Shown: positions 15,300-18,515 of the stretch, one piece after another
How positions within the stretch are numbered: position 1 is the stretch's first letter
Layout: each line of letters begins with the position of its first letter
Origin: an uncultured Eubacteriales bacterium
Lineage (GTDB): Bacteria; Bacillota; Clostridia; Oscillospirales; Acutalibacteraceae
Assembly (NCBI GenBank): GCA_934462705.1
Contig: CAKSIH010000014.1
Coordinates: 1-18,515, forward strand
Length of the DNA: 18,515 nucleotides
Direction of reading: 5' to 3'
Position numbers and translations under genes: made by a program
The notes under the pieces: model-generated
Told to the model about the DNA's origin: nothing
Seen by the model: the letters and a program-made list of their open reading frames with translations, nothing else
Databases searched by the model: none

Positions 15300-16757
15300 A
15301 TGTTAAGAAAACATAAAATGATTTTAATATTTATGATTGCGATGTTTCTTATAAGTATTATTGGCATAAATTTTAAGCAACCGAAAATTTTAAAGGCCGA
15401 TAATGCTGTATCAAGTAGTTATATTTTGAATGATGATATTCATAGTTTTGCTACAGACAACAATAGATTTTATTTTGTAAGTAAAGATCTTGATAAAAAA
15501 GTAAGTCTCGTATCATGTTTTGATGCAAATAGTAAAACATTTGTGGCAAGCTGTAAAACTTCCTATCTATATGATGCATGTGATTGTGATGGAAGCTCTT
15601 TATATTTGGCGAAAAATGATTTAACTAAGAATAATATAACAATAGAAAAATATTCGACAGACATTATTGGAGAAAAGGAGTATTTTCATTTTGATAGTAC
15701 TAAAGTTCCCAATAGAAACTTGCTTAACTCCAGCTCGCTGGCGGTAGATTCGAATGGAACTATATTTATTGTAGACAATTCGGGCGCAATTTCTTTGTTA
15801 CCTGTTGATGGCGCTCCTGTAGTTATAGAAGGGAATTCATTTAATTTCATAAGGTCCAATTTTTCGCACACAGCTGTATATGCAACAACATTGTCGAATA
15901 AAATTTTAACCTTTAAATCTGATAATAATTATAAATGCATTGAAAATTTTTGCCCAGATGAAATTTCCTTTAGCTATAACTTTATAAATGACAATTTAAT
16001 GATCAGCACTTATGGTGGAGTTTATAAAATTAATATTGATGCAAATACAATTAGCTATTTATTCAATATTGAAAGTGATTGTGGAAGTGAAATGGTTTGT
16101 GAACTTGATGATAAAATTTTAACGGTTTCAAAAGAAAGCAATCTTAGTCTATTAGACCTTGAAAATAATAAGGTATCGGAGTTTTCCCTTAACGGTGATA
16201 TTATAAATTTATGTGGAAATAATAAAATAGCAATTGCGTTAACAAATGTTGAGGGCATTAAATACATAAAGACATTACAAATAGAAGACTTTAAAATAAA
16301 TACAAAACCTAATGACGATGACTCGGAGGACAATATGGATGATATTTCTGATATTGGCATAACAAGTGGCATATATGAGTTTAACTTAAGGGACTATATT
16401 ATTACAAATGTAGATTTAGAAACTACCATATCTGCATTTAAAAACAATATTAGTTACAAAGATTATAATTTGATTTTTAAAAATTACTTAGGAAAAGAGA
16501 TAAAGAGTGGTAAGTTAGGTACAGGAGCTAGAGCTATTTTTTCTAAAGGTGATAAAACGTATGATTTTACTTTTGTAGTAGCAGGTGATTTAACAGGTGA
16601 AGGCAATTCAAATAGTAGAGATATAAGTCTGTTGACAAATTATCTTTTAGGAGAAGAAAATTTAGCGGGTGTATATTTAAAAGCAGCAGACTTAAATAAT
16701 GATGGAGAGGTAAACGCCTTAGACTTATTAATTTTAAATAAGAAAATAAACTCTTAA
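15300..16757 (+). CDS. Secreted protein with C-terminal type I dockerin
   Basis: The 485-residue protein starts with a basic-hydrophobic signal sequence or anchor (KMILIFMIAMFLISIIGI) with possible cleavage near LKA/DNA. Residues 40-335 contain recurrent short strands (SLAVDSNGTIFIVDN, DDKILTVSKESNLSLLDLENN) suggestive of a beta-propeller. An acidic linker (NDDDSEDNMDD) and a small domain with KLGTGARAIF precede the dockerin at about 428-483. Its second calcium loop is complete (D464, N466, D468, G469, D475); the first is degenerate (T432 and E434 in place of N/D). Dockerins bind cohesins, but no cohesin protein is in view, and many such proteins are not cellulosomal. ATG 15300 is chosen because AGGATGTGA (one mismatch to a full Shine-Dalgarno) ends five bases upstream; GTG 15291 lies inside that site. 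Confidence 0.82.
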   Translation: MLRKHKMILIFMIAMFLISIIGINFKQPKILKADNAVSSSYILNDDIHSFATDNNRFYFVSKDLDKKVSLVSCFDANSKTFVASCKTSYLYDACDCDGSSLYLAKNDLTKNNITIEKYSTDIIGEKEYFHFDSTKVPNRNLLNSSSLAVDSNGTIFIVDNSGAISLLPVDGAPVVIEGNSFNFIRSNFSHTAVYATTLSNKILTFKSDNNYKCIENFCPDEISFSYNFINDNLMISTYGGVYKINIDANTISYLFNIESDCGSEMVCELDDKILTVSKESNLSLLDLENNKVSEFSLNGDIINLCGNNKIAIALTNVEGIKYIKTLQIEDFKINTKPNDDDSEDNMDDISDIGITSGIYEFNLRDYIITNVDLETTISAFKNNISYKDYNLIFKNYLGKEIKSGKLGTGARAIFSKGDKTYDFTFVVAGDLTGEGNSNSRDISLLTNYLLGEENLAGVYLKAADLNNDGEVNALDLLILNKKINS

Positions 16758-16780
16758 GTTTTTAAGGATGTGTGAACTAT

Positions 16781-17959
16781 ATGTTATGTTTAGTTAAAAT
16801 TATGGATAAACAAAGGTTAAACAATATATTATCGGCATTTTTTTTCAAGCCTAAAAAAATTATATTCTTACACGACAAACGATATAGTAACAAATCAGAT
16901 ATAAGTGGCATAAAAAATGTGCTAAAATTAAAGCTACCGAGTTCAACTGTAGAGTTTGTGGAGTATGACAGCAGAAATATAGATAGTATAATACGGACAT
17001 GCACAGGTGTTACCCATAAAAACCCTATTTGCTATTTTGATATAACAGGTGCAGGAGAATTTAGTGCTATAGGAGCGTATCTTGCGTGCCAAAAAACATT
17101 TACACCAATATTTAAACTGGATATATATTCTCAGAAATTAATCAATGTTTATGGATGTAATTCGCTGGAGCACATGTATAAAATGCCGGAAATTACAATT
17201 GACACAGTGTTTACGCTTAATAATGCCAGTGTTATAGGACACCAAAGGATAGAACCTGAAAAGGAAATGTTTACAAATATATTAGACTATTGCAGATGTA
17301 TATTTAATAATATTGAATCATGGAAAAAACTCTGCTTTTTTTTGCAAACTGCTTGTGCACGAGAAGGAAATGAAACTGCATATAATTTTTTTCTTTCAAA
17401 AAAGACAATATTAAGTCAAAATGAAAAAATTATATTTTCTGAAGGCGAACTTTTAAAATCTGCAGAAAGATTAAAGCTTATAACGCATTTAAATTTAGAA
17501 GGGGATACAGTCTCATTTTATTTTAAAGATGAAAAGATAAAAAAGTATATGACAGATTTTGGTGTTTGGCTGGAGCTTTTTTGCTATATAAGTTTAAGAA
17601 ATTGCAAAGATTTTCACGATGTAAGAATGAGTACAAAGATAAATTGGGAGCCTAAAAGAACCTACTTTATGGAAATAACAAATGAAATAGATGTCACATT
17701 TATGGCCGGAATACGTCCATATTTCATATCCTGCAAGCTTTCAGAGCCAGCATCAGATGCCCTCCAGGAGATAAGTGTGTATCCCTCTTATTTTGGAGGG
17801 GAAGACTCAAAGTGTGCATTAGTGGTATTGGAAACAATAAATAAGGAAAAATCATATATCTATAAACGTGCACATGATATGGGCATTTGTATAATAGATG
17901 GAAAAGATATAAAAAATGGAAAATTTATAGAATATATAAAAAATAGTACAAAATTTTAA
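16781..17959 (+). CDS. DUF1887 family CARF-restriction-like nuclease protein (Card1/Can2-related)
   Basis: The 392-residue protein has an N-terminal CARF-like Rossmann domain (about 1-145) with ICYFDITGAGEFSAIGAYLA in the place of the usual TGG-type ligand loop, a middle helical part, and a C-terminal PD-(D/E)xK nuclease-like domain. In the latter E265 (GVWLELFCY), D304 (NEIDVTFMAG) and K319 (YFISCKLS) are in register, but the usual acidic residue of ExK is Ser317. YFGGEDSKCALVV and KRAHDMGICIIDG fit the family's C-terminus. Characterised members are activated by cyclic oligoadenylates from type III CRISPR systems and cut DNA and/or RNA. No CRISPR array or cas gene is in this window. ATG 16781 has AAGGATGTG eight bases upstream; GTG 16772 overlaps that site. 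The gene follows the dockerin gene by 23 bp. Confidence 0.8.
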   Translation: MLCLVKIMDKQRLNNILSAFFFKPKKIIFLHDKRYSNKSDISGIKNVLKLKLPSSTVEFVEYDSRNIDSIIRTCTGVTHKNPICYFDITGAGEFSAIGAYLACQKTFTPIFKLDIYSQKLINVYGCNSLEHMYKMPEITIDTVFTLNNASVIGHQRIEPEKEMFTNILDYCRCIFNNIESWKKLCFFLQTACAREGNETAYNFFLSKKTILSQNEKIIFSEGELLKSAERLKLITHLNLEGDTVSFYFKDEKIKKYMTDFGVWLELFCYISLRNCKDFHDVRMSTKINWEPKRTYFMEITNEIDVTFMAGIRPYFISCKLSEPASDALQEISVYPSYFGGEDSKCALVVLETINKEKSYIYKRAHDMGICIIDGKDIKNGKFIEYIKNSTKF

Positions 17960-17991
17960 TTATTAAGCATTTATGTTGTGAGGAATAAGGG

Positions 17992-18020
17992 TTGGCATTA
18001 TATAAAAATTATGTTATAAT
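17992..18020 (+). promoter_or_regulatory. Promoter of the coiled-coil repeat gene
   Basis: TTGGCA at 17992-17997, a 17-base spacer and TATAAT at 18015-18020, preceded by TGT. Confidence 0.83.
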
Positions 18021-18054
18021 TTATGTATTAAAGCTAATAAAGGAGAATTTTAAA

Positions 18055-18515
18055 GTGAAAAGATTTTTTTCGGCACTTTTAATAGGTGCAACACTGGCAA
18101 TGCCAATTAACATGACTGTATGTAGTGCAGATGGAAAGAGAAATAAGGTTCAACTAAAGAATATTGTAGCATCCATCAAGACCAAAAGCGAAAAAATAGC
18201 TAAAATAAAAAAATATTTAATAACAGCTGCTATTGTAGGTCTGGGTGCTTTATGTGTTTATGAGATTAAAGAGAACAGAAAATTAGAACAAAGTTTAAAA
18301 GATTTGAATACAGAAAAAAATGATTTAGAAGCAATTAACATAGAAGCATTAAAGACTAAAGAAGATATGCTTAAAAACAATGAAAAGAGTATGTCGTCCT
18401 TAACTTCAAGTTTAAAACAATGTCAAATAAAATTAAGTGAATCAAATGAAGCTAATAGCAAATGTCAAAAAGAATTAAAAGAATCAAATGAAGCTAATAG
18501 CAAATATCAAAAAGA
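18055..18515 (+). CDS. Signal-peptide, membrane-helix, coiled-coil repeat protein (3' end outside the window)
   Basis: The frame opens at GTG 18055 with AAAGGAG nine bases upstream and runs off the right edge after 153 codons. Residues 1-25 resemble a signal peptide (RFFSALLIGATLAMP...CSA/DG). A basic segment (KTKSEKIAKIKK) leads into a membrane helix at about 54-70. From 71 onward the chain is highly charged with regular hydrophobic residues, typical of a coiled coil (LEQSLKDLNTEKNDLEAIN). It then enters 14-residue repeats, ESNEANSKCQKELK. The order signal peptide, basic segment, helix, repeats is the same as in the gene at 359, with no clear residue-level identity outside that pattern. Function unknown; orientation of the repeats relative to the membrane is uncertain. 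Confidence 0.8.
   Translation, partial: MKRFFSALLIGATLAMPINMTVCSADGKRNKVQLKNIVASIKTKSEKIAKIKKYLITAAIVGLGALCVYEIKENRKLEQSLKDLNTEKNDLEAINIEALKTKEDMLKNNEKSMSSLTSSLKQCQIKLSESNEANSKCQKELKESNEANSKYQK
18439..18515 (+). repeat. 42-bp in-frame tandem repeat, cut by the window end
   Basis: Copies begin at 18439 and 18481 and encode ESNEANSK(C/Y)QKE(LK). The second copy is truncated by the edge; more copies probably follow. Confidence 0.85.

Noticed and set aside
15300..16757. Cellulosome component
   Set aside because: Only a dockerin is present; there is no cohesin, carbohydrate-binding or glycosidase domain in the window, so this label goes beyond the evidence.

Overview
The window is A/T-rich chromosomal DNA from a Gram-positive bacterium, most likely a low-GC Bacillota of the class Clostridia. 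The reasons are the gene order dgt-dnaG-rpoD, a 370-residue primary sigma factor with a short N-terminal region, strong AGGAGG-type ribosome binding sites, GTG/TTG starts, ThyX instead of ThyA, and a type I dockerin module. I could not fix genus or family. A relative of Oscillospiraceae/Ruminococcaceae would fit but is inference.

Layout. (1) 1-1280: the acidic, repeat-rich C-terminus of a gene cut by the left edge, a terminator, then a secreted or membrane protein with three near-identical 17-residue repeats. (2) 1421-6367: a strong promoter, rpmE (zinc-type L31) and its terminator, then a tight operon of a YigZ/IMPACT protein, a dGTPase-like HD hydrolase, DNA primase and sigma-A, closed by a 15-bp hairpin terminator. 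(3) 6430-8730, minus strand: pyridoxamine kinase, a metallo-beta-lactamase-fold hydrolase, a small frameshifted gene not seen in simple ORF calling, and tRNA-Leu(UAA) with its own promoter and terminator. (4) 8778-15201, plus strand: an operon thyX-tmk-DUF2156-GNAT-DJ-1/PfpI-mltG-peptidase U32, mostly with overlaps or very short gaps, ended by a strong terminator. (5) 15199-17959: a perfect 26-bp palindrome abutting a strong promoter, a secreted protein with a C-terminal dockerin, and 23 bp later a DUF1887-type CARF-nuclease protein. (6) 17992-18515: a strong promoter and the start of another signal-peptide, membrane-helix, coiled-coil, repeat protein that runs off the right edge.

How the genes work together. 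Block 2 links ribosome assembly, dNTP control, replication priming and housekeeping transcription. Block 4 begins with consecutive steps of dTTP synthesis (ThyX makes dTMP, Tmk phosphorylates it) and continues into cell-envelope (MltG) and probable tRNA-modification (U32) functions. The least explained parts are the recurring signal-peptide/helix/repeat proteins at both edges, the dockerin protein paired with a CARF nuclease without a CRISPR locus in view, the palindrome controlling that pair, and the broken gene next to tRNA-Leu. Five promoters in the window share the same form: TTG-type -35, 17-base spacer, extended -10 TGnTATAAT.
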